DNA of 38,021 bases from Nostoc sp. KVJ20 (GTDB lineage: Bacteria > Cyanobacteriota > Cyanobacteriia > Cyanobacteriales > Nostocaceae), in the NCBI RefSeq assembly GCF_001712795.1, contig NZ_KV757582.1, positions 24,189 to 62,209 on the forward strand, written 5' to 3'. The translations under genes and the position numbers were made by a program. Below are positions 15,683-25,622 of the stretch, piece after piece. Each line of letters starts with the position of its first letter. Within the stretch, counting starts at the first letter, position 1. The notes below the pieces were generated by a model that worked only from the letters and a program-made list of their open reading frames with translations, had not been told where the DNA came from and searched no databases.

Positions 15683-18600
15683 ATGGCTTATTTACCGCCC
15701 AAAATTGACCAACGCACCTATGAAGAAATTGTTCAGCAAACTGAGAAGTTAGTAGAGCAATATACCGACTGGAAACCTGCGCCTGAAGATAAAACGGATG
15801 CGGGTAGGGCATTAATTCGCATTTTTGGGCGGATGGTAAAATTAGTCAGCGATCGCCTCAACCAAGTTCCAGAGAAAAATTTTCTGGCTTTCCTTGATTT
15901 AATTGGCGGAGAACTCAAACCTCCCCAACCTGCTAAGGTTCCTTTAACCTTTTATTTGGCACAAGGAAGTCCCGGAGATGGGTTAGTTCCTGCTCATACT
16001 CAAGTTTCTGTACCACCAGCAGAGGGTACAGACGAAGAAATCGTGTTTGAAACGGATCGAGAATTAGTTGTCACAACGACGCAATTACAAGCAGTATTTG
16101 TGCGCGAACCAAGTCAGGATAAGTACGCGGAGCGCACTTTGGAAGCAACAGGAGAAGAGGATGCAGCTTATTTCGCCTTTGCTGGCGATCGCTCTATTCC
16201 CCATTCTCTCTATATAACTTGTCCCGAAATTTTTGCTTTATCAGAGTTAAAACAAATAAAACTAATTATTACTACGGATAGTGCTAGTCAATTCCAAAAT
16301 TTACCGCTGAATTGGTCTTATTGGGATGGTTTGCAATGGCAAGAAATTCCAACTCCTGGACTGAGTCAAAAAAATAATCAGTGTACGATTACTTTTACCA
16401 ATTTATCTATTCCAACTCCTTCTGAAATTCAGGGAAAAGTAGGGAGATGGTTACAAGCAAAGTTAACTAATATATCTTTAAATTTACCTCAAGTTACTAA
16501 GATTCAAGGTAGTTTAAATGTTAAACAATCTAGTTTGATTCCTGAAAATTGTTTATTTAATTCTACTTCTATAGACCTGACCAAAGATTTTTATCCCTTT
16601 GGCGAACAACCAGAAACTAACGATACATTTTATATTGCTTTAGATGATACATTTATTAAACCAAATACAATTATTACTATTGATATACAGTTAAGCTATA
16701 AACCTGTAAATATCAATAATTTAAAAATTAACTGGGAAATTGGTAACGGTCAAATATGGCAAGAAATAGCAAATGAAAATAATCAACTAAGATGGATAGA
16801 TAATTCCTCAGCTATTCAATTTACTGAACGAAATATTATCCAAGCAAAGTTACAATTTCCCAATGCAGAAAATATACCTTCTCCTAGCACTGTGAATGGC
16901 GAAACTCGTTATTGGATTCGCGCTCGAATGACTCAAGGTCATTATGGCAAAGCCGCAGATGAGCGCAAATATCCTATCTATGATGACTTGGCAGTTTTGA
17001 GAGAGGAAATCAAAAAAGGAACAAGCGAAATTAAAGTTGATAGTCTGGATTTATTCAAAGTTGGTGATACCATTCGTCTTCTTCCCAATACCGGGGGATT
17101 TCCAGAAGAAAATCAAATTACCAAAATTACTCAGACAGATAATAAGCTAACGCTAAAAAGCGGAATTTTGAATACAATTTTAGACGTTGGCACTCGGATT
17201 ATGCGTAAGTTGATTATCACTGAAACGATTCCTCCAACTTACGATCCACCTATAATTAAATCATTAAAATTAACCTACGATTTTACCATTACAGAAAACG
17301 CTGTTTATTTTGCTGCTAATGATTTTACTTATTCTCAGCCAACAAGCTTTAGCACAAAATTAAAACGAAAGGCTGCTAGTGGAGATAAATTACTATTTTT
17401 GGGTGAAGTTAAAGGATTAACTGTTGGTGAGTTTTTAACAATTAATTCTGAAAATTATCAAATAGAAACGATAAACTCCGAAAGTAATCAAGTTATACTC
17501 ACCTCAAGGATTCAGCAGGATATAGCCAGCAATACTGACGTTAATCGTTATTTTACGCCCTTCACTCCTACCGTTGATAGAGAATCAACTCTTTATCTGG
17601 GATTTGATAAATCATTTGAGAATAAAACCGTTACTCTTTATGCACAAGTTGAGCCGCCATTACCAGATGAATTATCAGCTAATATTACAACAGAAACTTT
17701 CATCACAGAAACGGCAAACACTGGAGATACAACACTAAATCTTGCTGATGTAACTGGCTGGAAAAATGGCGATCGCCTACAAATTCAAAACCCTCTCAAC
17801 GCTAAACAATACAATAACTATACGATTAGCGATATTAACAACAATCAAGTCACCATCAATCAATCTCTGCAACAAAGTTATAATACTGGTAACTTAGTTA
17901 TTCATCCCAAACAACCGGAATTAGTTTGGGAATATTCTAGCAATTTAGGTTGGCAACCATTAGGAGTACACGATGAAACTCAATCATTTTACCAACGAGG
18001 TTTAATTAAATTTATTGCACCAACAGATTTCAGCAAAAGAGAAACCTTTGGTAAACAACTTTATTGGTTAAGAGTTCGTTGGCAAGGAGGTAATTTTTGG
18101 GTTAAACCTCGTCTGCGTCGCTTATTAACTAATACAGTTTGGGCAGTTCAGGCAATTAGTTTACGAGAAGAAATCTTAGGTTCAAGTAACCACGATCCAA
18201 ATCAAATTTTTGTTGCCAATAACACCCCCATTTTGATGGGACAACAATTAGAAGTCCAAGAAGGAGAAATTCCCGAAGTAGAACCCGATCGCCTCAAAGT
18301 AATTCGAGATGATTTAGGAGAAATTGAGTCAGTTTGGGTGCTTTGGCAAGAAGTACCAGATTTTTATGCTTCTAGTGCTAGCGATCGCCATTATATTTTG
18401 GATCGACAAACAGGCGAAATTCGCTTTGGAAACGGACAAGCCGGGATGATTCCCCCCAGTGGACGGAATAATATTCGCCTGTCTTTTTATCAAACAGGAG
18501 GCGGTAAACAAGGAAACGTCACCTCACAAACTATCAGCCAACTGAAAACTACTATTCCCTACATCGATCGAGTAATTAACCTCGAAGCAGCCGCAGGTGG

Positions 18601-19360
18601 GGCGCAACAGGAGACTTTAGATCGTCTCAAAGAACGAGTACCCAAGCAACTACGTCACCGCGATCGCGCTGTCACCTTTGAGGATATTGCAGATTTAGCT
18701 TACGAAGCTTCCACGGATGTCGCCAGAGTCAAAGTAGTTCCACCAGATTTGCTGACAGCTAATTTTAGTCCATTGAATCAAAAACTTTGGCTCGATCCTA
18801 CCAAAGCAGATGTGTCATTTGAAGATACTCTCAATGAGAAATTGCTAACAATCAACAATGAGAGTGAAAGAACTAGCTTTGCAAACATGATGTGGGAAAT
18901 CAACCGTCGTGCAGGGCAAGTTAAATTGATTGTTTTGCCCCATAGTAGCGATCGCCAACCAATCCCTAGTTTAGCTTTACTGGAGCGAGTCGAAACCTAT
19001 ATTCGTTCCCGTTGTCAGCCAACAATGGATTTAATAGTTACCGCCCCTAAATGGCAAGAATTCACTGTGAATGCAACTATAACTCCTGTATCCCTCGAAA
19101 ACGCAGATATTGTAAGAAACAGTGTTAATCAACGCTTAGAAGCCTTCCTCCATCCCTTAACCGGAGGTAAAGGAGAGGGGTGGCAATTTGGCCGCTATCC
19201 CCAAAAATCCGATCTTTACGCTATTATTCAATCCATTTCGGGAGTCGATTATGTGAACTCTTTAGAAGTATTACTTACAACAACAAACTCATCCCTCAGC
19301 GCTGATACTTTAATTTATTCTGGTCTTCATAGCATTCAAATTCAAGGCAATAGGCAATAG
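15683..19360 (+). CDS. Large baseplate J-like protein (Pvc11-type wedge)
   Basis: The 1225-residue wedge protein has N-terminal [41 protein letters not shown] (about 8-48), a long beta-rich central region (about 100-840) with several insertions, and a C-terminal baseplate-J core (about 940-1220) with [39 protein letters not shown] and [14 protein letters not shown]. It builds the triangular baseplate frame with gp25 and the second J-like protein. It is much larger than phage gpJ, as is typical for eCIS. The last codons CAAGGCAATAGGCAATAG are part of a heptamer array, so the natural C-terminus has been replaced or extended by repeat-coded GNRQ. Confidence 0.92.
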   Translation: MAYLPPKIDQRTYEEIVQQTEKLVEQYTDWKPAPEDKTDAGRALIRIFGRMVKLVSDRLNQVPEKNFLAFLDLIGGELKPPQPAKVPLTFYLAQGSPGDGLVPAHTQVSVPPAEGTDEEIVFETDRELVVTTTQLQAVFVREPSQDKYAERTLEATGEEDAAYFAFAGDRSIPHSLYITCPEIFALSELKQIKLIITTDSASQFQNLPLNWSYWDGLQWQEIPTPGLSQKNNQCTITFTNLSIPTPSEIQGKVGRWLQAKLTNISLNLPQVTKIQGSLNVKQSSLIPENCLFNSTSIDLTKDFYPFGEQPETNDTFYIALDDTFIKPNTIITIDIQLSYKPVNINNLKINWEIGNGQIWQEIANENNQLRWIDNSSAIQFTERNIIQAKLQFPNAENIPSPSTVNGETRYWIRARMTQGHYGKAADERKYPIYDDLAVLREEIKKGTSEIKVDSLDLFKVGDTIRLLPNTGGFPEENQITKITQTDNKLTLKSGILNTILDVGTRIMRKLIITETIPPTYDPPIIKSLKLTYDFTITENAVYFAANDFTYSQPTSFSTKLKRKAASGDKLLFLGEVKGLTVGEFLTINSENYQIETINSESNQVILTSRIQQDIASNTDVNRYFTPFTPTVDRESTLYLGFDKSFENKTVTLYAQVEPPLPDELSANITTETFITETANTGDTTLNLADVTGWKNGDRLQIQNPLNAKQYNNYTISDINNNQVTINQSLQQSYNTGNLVIHPKQPELVWEYSSNLGWQPLGVHDETQSFYQRGLIKFIAPTDFSKRETFGKQLYWLRVRWQGGNFWVKPRLRRLLTNTVWAVQAISLREEILGSSNHDPNQIFVANNTPILMGQQLEVQEGEIPEVEPDRLKVIRDDLGEIESVWVLWQEVPDFYASSASDRHYILDRQTGEIRFGNGQAGMIPPSGRNNIRLSFYQTGGGKQGNVTSQTISQLKTTIPYIDRVINLEAAAGGAQQETLDRLKERVPKQLRHRDRAVTFEDIADLAYEASTDVARVKVVPPDLLTANFSPLNQKLWLDPTKADVSFEDTLNEKLLTINNESERTSFANMMWEINRRAGQVKLIVLPHSSDRQPIPSLALLERVETYIRSRCQPTMDLIVTAPKWQEFTVNATITPVSLENADIVRNSVNQRLEAFLHPLTGGKGEGWQFGRYPQKSDLYAIIQSISGVDYVNSLEVLLTTTNSSLSADTLIYSGLHSIQIQGNRQ

Positions 19361-19429
19361 GCAATAAGCAATAGGCAATAGGCAATAGGCAATAGGCAAT
19401 AGGCAATAGGCAATAGGCAATAGGCAATA
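19346..19429 (+). repeat. Heptamer array of 12 GGCAATA units spanning the J-gene stop codon
   Basis: Twelve 7-base units (11 exact GGCAATA and one AGCAATA at 19367) begin inside the J coding sequence and supply its TAG stop at 19358-19360. The array precedes the IVP-family ORF; a complementary-strand version follows that ORF. Confidence 0.9.
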
Positions 19430-19454
19430 GACTGGTGAATATAAGGAATACAAT

Positions 19455-19817
19455 ATGTCAGAAATTCGTGATTTTAAAGATTTAATAATTTGGCAAAAAG
19501 GCATCGAAATAGCAGAGAAGTGTTATTTTTTAACTAAAAATTTTCCTAGAGATGAACTCTTTGGGATGACTCAACAGATAAGAAGATCATCTGCTTCTAT
19601 TCCAGCCAATATTGCGGAAGGATATGGAAGAAGAACACCTGGTGATTATGGAAGATTTTTAAACATCAGCCAAGGCTCAATTAATGAATTACAAACTCAT
19701 CTTATCTTATCCTCTAGAGTAGGACTATGCACTGTCAAAGATATAGAATTGATTATTCAGCATCTTCAAGAAGAAACTAAAATGATTATTTCCCTTCTCA
19801 AAAAGTTAAATAATTAA
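19455..19817 (+). CDS. Four-helix bundle protein of the 23S rRNA intervening-sequence (IVP/S23) family
   Basis: The 120 residues show the family signature: [52 protein letters not shown] and [16 protein letters not shown]. These proteins form pentameric four-helix bundles. Free-standing members are common in cyanobacteria, and their function is poorly known; the retroelement accessory protein Avd has the same fold. It is not a known eCIS component. AAGGA precedes the ATG at 19455. It sits between two baseplate genes and is flanked by heptamer arrays on both sides (19346-19429 and 19823-19872), which suggests an inserted cargo. I see no reverse transcriptase or template repeat here, so no evidence for a diversity-generating retroelement. 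Confidence 0.88.
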   Translation: MSEIRDFKDLIIWQKGIEIAEKCYFLTKNFPRDELFGMTQQIRRSSASIPANIAEGYGRRTPGDYGRFLNISQGSINELQTHLILSSRVGLCTVKDIELIIQHLQEETKMIISLLKKLNN

Positions 19818-19822
19818 AAACT

Positions 19823-19872
19823 ATTGCCTATTGCCTATTGCCTCTTGCCTATTCCCCATTCCCCATTCCCCT
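19823..19872 (+). repeat. Heptamer array (CTATTGC / CCCCATT) before second J-like gene
   Basis: About seven imperfect units, CCTATTG then CCCCATT, are in complementary sense to the array at 19346. They end two bases before the ATG at 19874. Together the two arrays bracket the IVP-family ORF as an inverted pair. Confidence 0.8.
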
Positions 19873-19873
19873 T

Positions 19874-20818
19874 ATGACTCTACCATTACCCAATCTCGAC
19901 GATCGCACCTACGCCAACTTAGTAGAAGAAGCCATTTCTCAAATTCCCGTTGAATATCCTGAATGGACAGATCATAATCCCACAGATACCGGAATTATCC
20001 TGATTGAATTGTTGGCATGGTTAACAGAAATGACTCTCTATCGAGTTAATCAAATTCCTGATGATAATTATGCCAGTTTTATGAGTTTACTTAAAGGAGA
20101 ACAATGGAATTTACCAATTAACCTTTCTGCCCAAGAACGGCAAAAGACTTTGCAATCAGAAATTAAAAATACTTTATTGGAATTGCGGAAAACTTATCGG
20201 GCGATTACTCCAGATGATTTTGAAAAATTGGTACTTATCGATTGGAATCAATCCCCAGATTATGACGGCTTAAAAATTGCCAGAATTAAATGTTTAGCAC
20301 AACGTAATTTATCTCATTTAGATGCTAATACTGTTACCAAAGGACATATTAGCTTAGTAGTTGTTCCTGAAAATAATCAAGGAGAAAATCAATATAAAAA
20401 CTTATTTAACTTTCTCGACAACAGGAGACTTTTAACTACTCGCCTACATATTGTAGAACCTGAGTATGTATCTATAGCCGTAGAAGTAGAGTTAGTGCTT
20501 GAAGATGGCGCACAAGCAGAAGCAGTTAAAAAACAGGCGAAAAAAGAAGTTGAAATGTTTTTTGATCCGCTGCGATCGCAAAAATATTGGCAGGGAAAAG
20601 GATGGCCTTTTGGTCGGAGTGTTTATATATCCGAATTATATAAGCTATTAGATGATTTGGAGGGAGTAGATTACGTTGAAAATCTGCAAATTAAAGATAA
20701 AAATAATACTTCCAAAACAGAAATTAATTTAGCAGATAATCAGTTAGTTAAACTCAATATCGAAAATACTAAATTTACAATATTAGTAGAAGTTGACAAT
20801 GAACGCAAAAAACTCTGA
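19874..20818 (+). CDS. Second baseplate J-like wedge protein
   Basis: The 314 residues open with TLPLPNLDDRTYANLVEEA and the conserved YPEWTDHNPTDTGIILIELLAWLTEM (about 28-53), the same opening as the 1225-residue J protein. A C-terminal J core follows with RRLLTTRLHIVEPEYVSIAVEVEL and GWPFGRSVYISELYKLL. It lacks the long central region and probably occupies a different wedge position. The ATG at 19874 follows a heptamer array directly; an upstream TTG at 19838 reads through the repeat and is rejected. The stop overlaps the next gene by about 20 bases. Confidence 0.88.
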   Translation: MTLPLPNLDDRTYANLVEEAISQIPVEYPEWTDHNPTDTGIILIELLAWLTEMTLYRVNQIPDDNYASFMSLLKGEQWNLPINLSAQERQKTLQSEIKNTLLELRKTYRAITPDDFEKLVLIDWNQSPDYDGLKIARIKCLAQRNLSHLDANTVTKGHISLVVVPENNQGENQYKNLFNFLDNRRLLTTRLHIVEPEYVSIAVEVELVLEDGAQAEAVKKQAKKEVEMFFDPLRSQKYWQGKGWPFGRSVYISELYKLLDDLEGVDYVENLQIKDKNNTSKTEINLADNQLVKLNIENTKFTILVEVDNERKKL

Positions 20819-22382
20819 ACTAATTAGTAGCTATCAACAATATTTACCGCCAATTCTCCAAAAAGATGCCTTTATTGGTCAATTACTGCTAGCATTTGAA
20901 ACAATTCTCAGCGGAATAAATGAAACTTCTAATCAAGAGCAAATTACTACTCCAGCAGGATTAGAAGAAATTATAGATAATATTCATATTTATTTCAATC
21001 CTCAACAAACTCCAGAGGAATTTTTACCTTGGTTAGCAGGATGGGTAGCCTTGAGTTTACGGAATGATTGGCAGGTAGAAGTTAAAAAAGCATTTATTCA
21101 GCAAATAGTCCGACTGTATCGTTTGCGAGGAACAAAACAAGGATTAATCGAAATTTTGGGTATTTATTTAAAAAACTCAGGATTTGGTGAAAAGGTTGAA
21201 GTCTTCGATGAATTTGATAATTTTCCTAATTATTTTCAAGTTCAATTAACTTTAAAAGACCGCGATCCTGATAAGTATTGGCGACAGGCTAAAATTGCCA
21301 AAGCTATTATCGATCGCGAAAAGCCAGCACAGACATTTTATACTCTAAAAATTCTTGTGCCAACGATGCAGCTAACTAAGCGATCGCACATTGCTTATCC
21401 TTTTAAATTATTTGAACCTCTACAAAATCAAAAATTTGCTATAGAAGTCATAATTACTCCCAACGGAAGTAATAGCATTCCTATTAATCAATTGGCTAAA
21501 CAGTTATTAGTTCAACTCCAAGGTCATTCAAAATTAATTACTCCTGATTCGTCGAAGATAATTATAAACAATCAATATTTTACCATTCAACAAGATTTGA
21601 ATTATCAGCATTTTCAGGAAAATTTGACAGGTTTCAATGTTGCCTTGTCAAATCGGACTGATAAAGATTTTGTCGGAAATTTAGCAATCAAACTTTATTT
21701 TTATATGAATGGTAGAGAATATAGCAATACACTATTAGAGCAATCTATAAATTTATCACCTGTCCTTAAAATTTATAATAAAAACAATACAGGAGAAATT
21801 ATTGAAGGAAATACAATTTTTAAACAAGCTAGTCAACCGCAACAATCAGGAATGAAGATAACAGAATCTATATGGAGTCAACCCTACACTTTTCAGACAT
21901 TTGAACCACCCAAAATTCAAGAATTGCAGCCTCAGATAACTTCAATTCTTGAAAAACTCGAACTAGAAGCAATTGTAGAAATTACTCAACCTAACACCAT
22001 CACCTCAGATATACTCAATAAAATTACAGTTCGCCTTCAAGATGATGTTTCAGAATTTCATTTATTCACACCAGAAACCATCAGAGAAAAGAATAAGATC
22101 ACAATCAAGCGTACCCTTTACTACCAACAATTTACCCAAACTATAGATAGATTAGATGTGGCGATCAAAAATCTCAATAATATTGATATTGTTGGTAAAG
22201 TCACTGTTCAAGCTTTCTTGAAGATTAATCAGCGTTTATCGACTTATCAATTACTAGAACAAACCTTTAACCTCACAGCCGTTTCTCCTTATAATATTCT
22301 AGAAATTTGCCGTAAAAACGAAGAAGGTCAAATTATTTCTGGTAACACAATTCTCGGAACAACTAGTCAATCATTGAACTAA
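20799..22382 (+). CDS. P2 gpI-like tail/baseplate protein with duplicated C-terminal domain
   Basis: The 527 residues begin with a phage tail protein I-like domain (about 1-185: SSYQQYLPPILQKDAFIGQLL, EEFLPWLAGWVALSLRNDW, FIQQIVRLYRLRGTKQGL). Two copies of a beta-rich domain follow, about 200-342 and about 362-520. They share KLITP/HLFTP, the YYQQF/NYQHF segment, DFVGNLAIK/DIVGKVTVQ, LLEQSINL/LLEQTFNL and EIIEGNTIF/QIISGNTIL. The first domain links wedge and fibre; the duplicated part may be the fibre dock. The ATG at 20799 is preferred over the TTG two codons upstream. It overlaps the previous gene. Confidence 0.85.
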   Translation: MNAKNSELISSYQQYLPPILQKDAFIGQLLLAFETILSGINETSNQEQITTPAGLEEIIDNIHIYFNPQQTPEEFLPWLAGWVALSLRNDWQVEVKKAFIQQIVRLYRLRGTKQGLIEILGIYLKNSGFGEKVEVFDEFDNFPNYFQVQLTLKDRDPDKYWRQAKIAKAIIDREKPAQTFYTLKILVPTMQLTKRSHIAYPFKLFEPLQNQKFAIEVIITPNGSNSIPINQLAKQLLVQLQGHSKLITPDSSKIIINNQYFTIQQDLNYQHFQENLTGFNVALSNRTDKDFVGNLAIKLYFYMNGREYSNTLLEQSINLSPVLKIYNKNNTGEIIEGNTIFKQASQPQQSGMKITESIWSQPYTFQTFEPPKIQELQPQITSILEKLELEAIVEITQPNTITSDILNKITVRLQDDVSEFHLFTPETIREKNKITIKRTLYYQQFTQTIDRLDVAIKNLNNIDIVGKVTVQAFLKINQRLSTYQLLEQTFNLTAVSPYNILEICRKNEEGQIISGNTILGTTSQSLN

Positions 22383-22396
22383 ATATCAGGATAAAA

Positions 22397-24358
22397 ATGG
22401 CTAAAACTACTGATTTTACTAACTTTGCGAACGAACGTCCTAACTATTTTCCAGGGCAATATTTGCTAGAAGATGATTTTGAACTCGAACATAAATATCT
22501 TAGCGATCGCCAACGCTATTATAATCAGAGTCTTCATATTTCAGGAATTATTGAAGGAATGGAAGTTGAAGTTATTCAAGATAAAAAAGCTGTTTTAATT
22601 AAATCTGGCTCGGCTATAAATATTAACGGAGAACTAATTGTTTTAAAACAAGACATTACGTTTTCCGATTTCAAAAGTGTTACTAACGGTGAACTCTACA
22701 TCCAATATTCTCAAAAACAACAAGTTAAACAGCAAGAAGACGTAACTGATAGCTACACTCGTTGGATTGAAAATCCTATTTTGGGATTTGCGGCTACAAC
22801 TCCTGAAAATAGCGTTAAGCTAGCAAAACTAACAATTTCTCAAGATACTATTACTTTTGATGCTAACGTTCGAGAATATTCAGGTTTATCTTTACCAAAC
22901 TCTAATAGTAAAGCTTTGACTCTGCGTTCTGGGGGAAATGCAAATGCAAACTTAGCCGTTTTGACAGGTAGTTTAAAGATTGATGGTAATTTAGAGGTTA
23001 ACAACAATATTTTAGTCAAAGGTGCAGCTTCTAGTTTGTTAGGTATTGGCGATGAATTTTCGGAAGGAAATACTGGCGGAAATCGTGAATGGATGAAACG
23101 AGGAGTGAGAATTTTTTGGAATTCAGATAATCTGTTTATTGGCTTAAAAGACGAAGGTAGTAATCGTAAAGATGCTGTAGTTGCTTGGGGAGACGATCCA
23201 CAAGAGGACTTACGATTTATTAATATCCAATCTGGAGGAGCCATTGAGGGAAATGAAGTTATTAGAGTCAAAGCAAATGGCAATGTTGGTATTGGTACAA
23301 ATAATCCAGGAAACTACAAATTAAATGTACAAGGTAATCAGTTACTTAACGGTAGTCTAAATATTTCTGAGACATCATCACCATTAAATCCAGTTGCTAA
23401 GTTAGATATATCAACTGCTCCTCGCACAGGTAATCATCCGAATGCTGTTAAAGGTTTATATGTGACAGGCGATTTTAATGCTGATAGTGATGGGATAGAG
23501 TTTCGGCATACTAACGGAACTCAAGGAATAGGCTTTGGTTTCAACACAATTTATGCAGCAGGAAGCAATAACGATCAAGACTTGAACTTAAAGCCAAAAG
23601 GGACAGGAAAAGTTATTACCAAAGGTAGTTTAACCATTCAAGAAGGTAAAATTAATCTCAATGGCAATCAACAAATTGTTTTTACAGATATAGATGCAAC
23701 AAACAATCTAAAAATACAACTTTGGACAGGATATGGACTCGGTATTAATGGTTCTACTTTATTCTATACAGCTAACGGCAATCATTCTTGGCGAGATCAT
23801 CAAAATAACGAAAGAATGTTATTAGCCACAGGTGCAAATGCTGGTTTAACAGTAAAAGGAACAGGAACTTCTTCTTTTGCTGGTAATTTAACTGTAACTG
23901 GCTCTTTGTCGGTGGGTGTATCTGTTGGCAGTACGACAAATATTGACCTATCAGGTCATATTCAACTCAAAGAATATGGACAACAAAAAATAGCTTTTCT
24001 TCAAGCAAGAGACGACTCATCAAATCGAGATATTGGCTTGAGAATTAGAACCCAAACGCAAGGTAGTACACAAAGAACTCTTGTAGACGCATTAACCATT
24101 ACTCCTAGTGGAGAAATACAGGGAAAGATATGGTATTCTAACGAATACGTATGGAGCAACGGTCAACCGGAAGTCAAGATGGGACATAGTAGCAAATGCG
24201 TAGCATTTATCACATACGTGCAAGGAAAATTTGCTGGTGGCGGCGAACAAGTTTTTACTTATATAAAAAGTGACGGATATTGGTATCTTGGAGGAAAGCA
24301 GGGAAGTGCAGGTGCCGATATAGTCGCCAAAGCAAGATGTATAGGTTCTCCTGATTAG
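22397..24358 (+). CDS. Tail fibre / receptor-binding protein of the eCIS
   Basis: The 653 residues have a conserved N-terminal anchor (about 1-160: NYFPGQYLLEDDFELEHKYLSDRQRYYNQ, GIIEGMEVE). A repetitive beta-rich shaft follows, with trimeric-fibre patterns such as GNVGIGTNNPGNYKLNVQG (about 296) and SLTIQEGKINLNGNQQIVF. The C-terminal tip (about 580-653, rich in Gly and aromatic residues: GGGEQVFTYIKSDGYWYLGG) is probably the binding domain. No intramolecular chaperone domain is recognisable. AGGA precedes the ATG. The fibre tip should set what surface the particle attaches to. Confidence 0.85.
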   Translation: MAKTTDFTNFANERPNYFPGQYLLEDDFELEHKYLSDRQRYYNQSLHISGIIEGMEVEVIQDKKAVLIKSGSAININGELIVLKQDITFSDFKSVTNGELYIQYSQKQQVKQQEDVTDSYTRWIENPILGFAATTPENSVKLAKLTISQDTITFDANVREYSGLSLPNSNSKALTLRSGGNANANLAVLTGSLKIDGNLEVNNNILVKGAASSLLGIGDEFSEGNTGGNREWMKRGVRIFWNSDNLFIGLKDEGSNRKDAVVAWGDDPQEDLRFINIQSGGAIEGNEVIRVKANGNVGIGTNNPGNYKLNVQGNQLLNGSLNISETSSPLNPVAKLDISTAPRTGNHPNAVKGLYVTGDFNADSDGIEFRHTNGTQGIGFGFNTIYAAGSNNDQDLNLKPKGTGKVITKGSLTIQEGKINLNGNQQIVFTDIDATNNLKIQLWTGYGLGINGSTLFYTANGNHSWRDHQNNERMLLATGANAGLTVKGTGTSSFAGNLTVTGSLSVGVSVGSTTNIDLSGHIQLKEYGQQKIAFLQARDDSSNRDIGLRIRTQTQGSTQRTLVDALTITPSGEIQGKIWYSNEYVWSNGQPEVKMGHSSKCVAFITYVQGKFAGGGEQVFTYIKSDGYWYLGGKQGSAGADIVAKARCIGSPD

Positions 24359-24406
24359 TGCGATCGCCAAACTGATCAAAATAAATTTTAAACTCAATAT
24401 GACTCT

Positions 24407-24835
24407 ATGGCTGACTTCATTCTCATCACTGGCGATAAAGCCATGTTTAACCCCACTTTTGGACAAGCCATTGTCACCGTGCGTCCAGGAGATTTAATTG
24501 GCACAGGCAAGGATAAAATTAACCAGAAAGTAGTCTGTGTAGATGGCGACGAGAAAAAAATCATCGTTCCTGGTTGTAGTTATATAACCCCCCAATATAC
24601 TATTCCTGGAGTGGGGATACTTTCGATTGAATCTCTTGCTGGTAATCAAAAAGCTAAAAAGACCAAATCTGCTGGTAAACCTGTATTGCTCAAAGGCGGA
24701 TCATTTAAAGCCAAATTTCAAGTAATGCTTCCCGCACAACAACCCTCTGTACCCAGTCCCATACCCGATGCTACCCCCCAATATTCCGGTAGTGGTACAT
24801 TTATGTCTCTGAATCTAAAAGTTAAAGGAACATAG
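24407..24835 (+). CDS. PAAR-like spike-tip protein
   Basis: The 142 residues have a beta-rich, Gly/Pro-rich pattern: VRPGDLIGTGKDKINQKVVCVDGDEKKI, PGCSYITPQYTIPGVGILSIESL, KPVLLKGGSFKAKFQVMLPA. This looks like the PAAR-like (Pvc10-type / DUF4280-like) proteins that sharpen the spike. A proline-rich segment (QQPSVPSPIPDATP, about 110-124) precedes the last strand. I see no toxin extension. Position after the fibre is common for the tip gene. The alternative is an unrelated small eCIS structural protein. Confidence 0.6.
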   Translation: MADFILITGDKAMFNPTFGQAIVTVRPGDLIGTGKDKINQKVVCVDGDEKKIIVPGCSYITPQYTIPGVGILSIESLAGNQKAKKTKSAGKPVLLKGGSFKAKFQVMLPAQQPSVPSPIPDATPQYSGSGTFMSLNLKVKGT

Positions 24836-25041
24836 CCCTTATCAAGCTAGGTTTTTAAGACTTGTGTGTACACCGTAGCCTGATAAGGGGGACGAAATCA
24901 AAGTCCCCCAATTTATCGGGCAATTTAGGAGGATCTAAAATTTTTGATCCTGACAAAAAGACTTTTCAAACATCCTCTGAATAGTTTTTACTCATGTTCC
25001 TTCAATGTGTTCCGAGAGTGAGAAAAAAGGATAATTAAATA
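24836..25041. other. Intergenic region with long hairpin and a dispersed 22-bp repeat
   Basis: CCCTTATCAAGCTA (24837-24850) pairs with TAGCCTGATAAGGG (24877-24890) with one mismatch, giving a 14-bp stem just after the PAAR-like stop. No T-run follows, so it may be a processing or partial-termination structure. Inside the loop is GACTTGTGTGTACACCGTAG (24859-24878), found inverted at 31876-31895. Confidence 0.45.
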
Positions 25042-25260
25042 ATGAAAGAACAACTGGAAAAACGCCTTGCTGAACTCAAAGCAGAATTGGTATCAGGACA
25101 AAAACTCATGGCAGACTTAGAGACGAAACAAGCCAATCTGCGGGATACCTTACTACGGATTAGTGGAGCAATTCAAATTTTGGAAGAGATCACATCTTCC
25201 ACTGAACAAAATGGAAATCAAAACAATACATACGTACAAGAGGAATTAAACGTTCAATAG
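25042..25260 (+). CDS. Small coiled-coil protein at the end of the eCIS operon
   Basis: The 72 residues form a single predicted coiled coil (about 1-50: MKEQLEKRLAELKAELVSGQ and TKQANLRDTLLRISGAIQ), then a polar tail. AAGGA lies upstream of the ATG. This type of short heptad-repeat protein is often found near eCIS and phage genes. Its role is unknown; the gap and hairpin before it mean it may be transcribed less than the structural genes. Confidence 0.65.
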   Translation: MKEQLEKRLAELKAELVSGQKLMADLETKQANLRDTLLRISGAIQILEEITSSTEQNGNQNNTYVQEELNVQ

Positions 25261-25407
25261 ACATTTATGGTTCAAAATTTTTCCCACATTACAGCGCTTC
25301 CGGCTATTATGCAATACAGTTTTTCTCCTTGCCCTCTACTTTCAAAGCTTTCAGATTTGGGGATGTACCTCATAGCTGCCGTAAGTGCTGTATTGATAAG
25401 CATATTC

Positions 25408-25515
25408 CTCGTTCCCAGTCTCCGGCTGGGAATGCATTCATTGAGTCTCTGACTCAATATCTGACTAGAGGCAGAGCCTCTAATCAGGCATTCCTATGCA
25501 GAGCATAGGAACGAG
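25408..25515. repeat. 108-bp dispersed repeat with CTCGTTCC...GGAACGAG ends (copy 1)
   Basis: It begins CTCGTTCCCAG and ends GGAACGAG, with internal palindromes (GTCTCCGGCTGGGAA, TTGAGTCTCTGACTCAA, AGGCAGAGCCT, CCTATGCAGAGCATAGG). A second copy in inverted orientation is at 31921-32017. It resembles a small non-coding mobile or structural repeat (MITE-like). Confidence 0.8.
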
Positions 25516-25587
25516 ATAAAAGAGGGATATAATTCCCCCTCACAAGACCAAAATCAGCGAACGTACAGTAACTAGAAAAGTTTTCCC

Positions 25588-25622
25588 CCAAAGACAAACA
25601 CCGTTGTTTAAAGCACGGTGCT
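25588..25622 (-). terminator. Possible intrinsic terminator of the biosynthetic operon
   Basis: On the minus strand CACCGT (25620-25615) and ACGGTG (25604-25599) form a stem about 12 bases after the SDR stop codon. It is followed by the T-rich stretch TTTGTCTTT. The T-run is interrupted, so termination may be weak. Confidence 0.4.

Noticed and set aside
19346..19872. Diversity-generating retroelement (because of the Avd-like fold)
   Set aside because: No reverse transcriptase, template repeat or variable repeat is visible; the gene is better placed in the IVP family.
19838..19873. Extended N-terminus of the second J-like protein
   Set aside because: The added residues are repeat-coded (YSPFPIP type) and the family starts at the MTLPLPNLDDRTY region.
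25267..25452. 61-codon ORF after the coiled-coil gene
   Set aside because: It reads into the dispersed CTCGTTCC repeat, has no family match and no ribosome-binding site.
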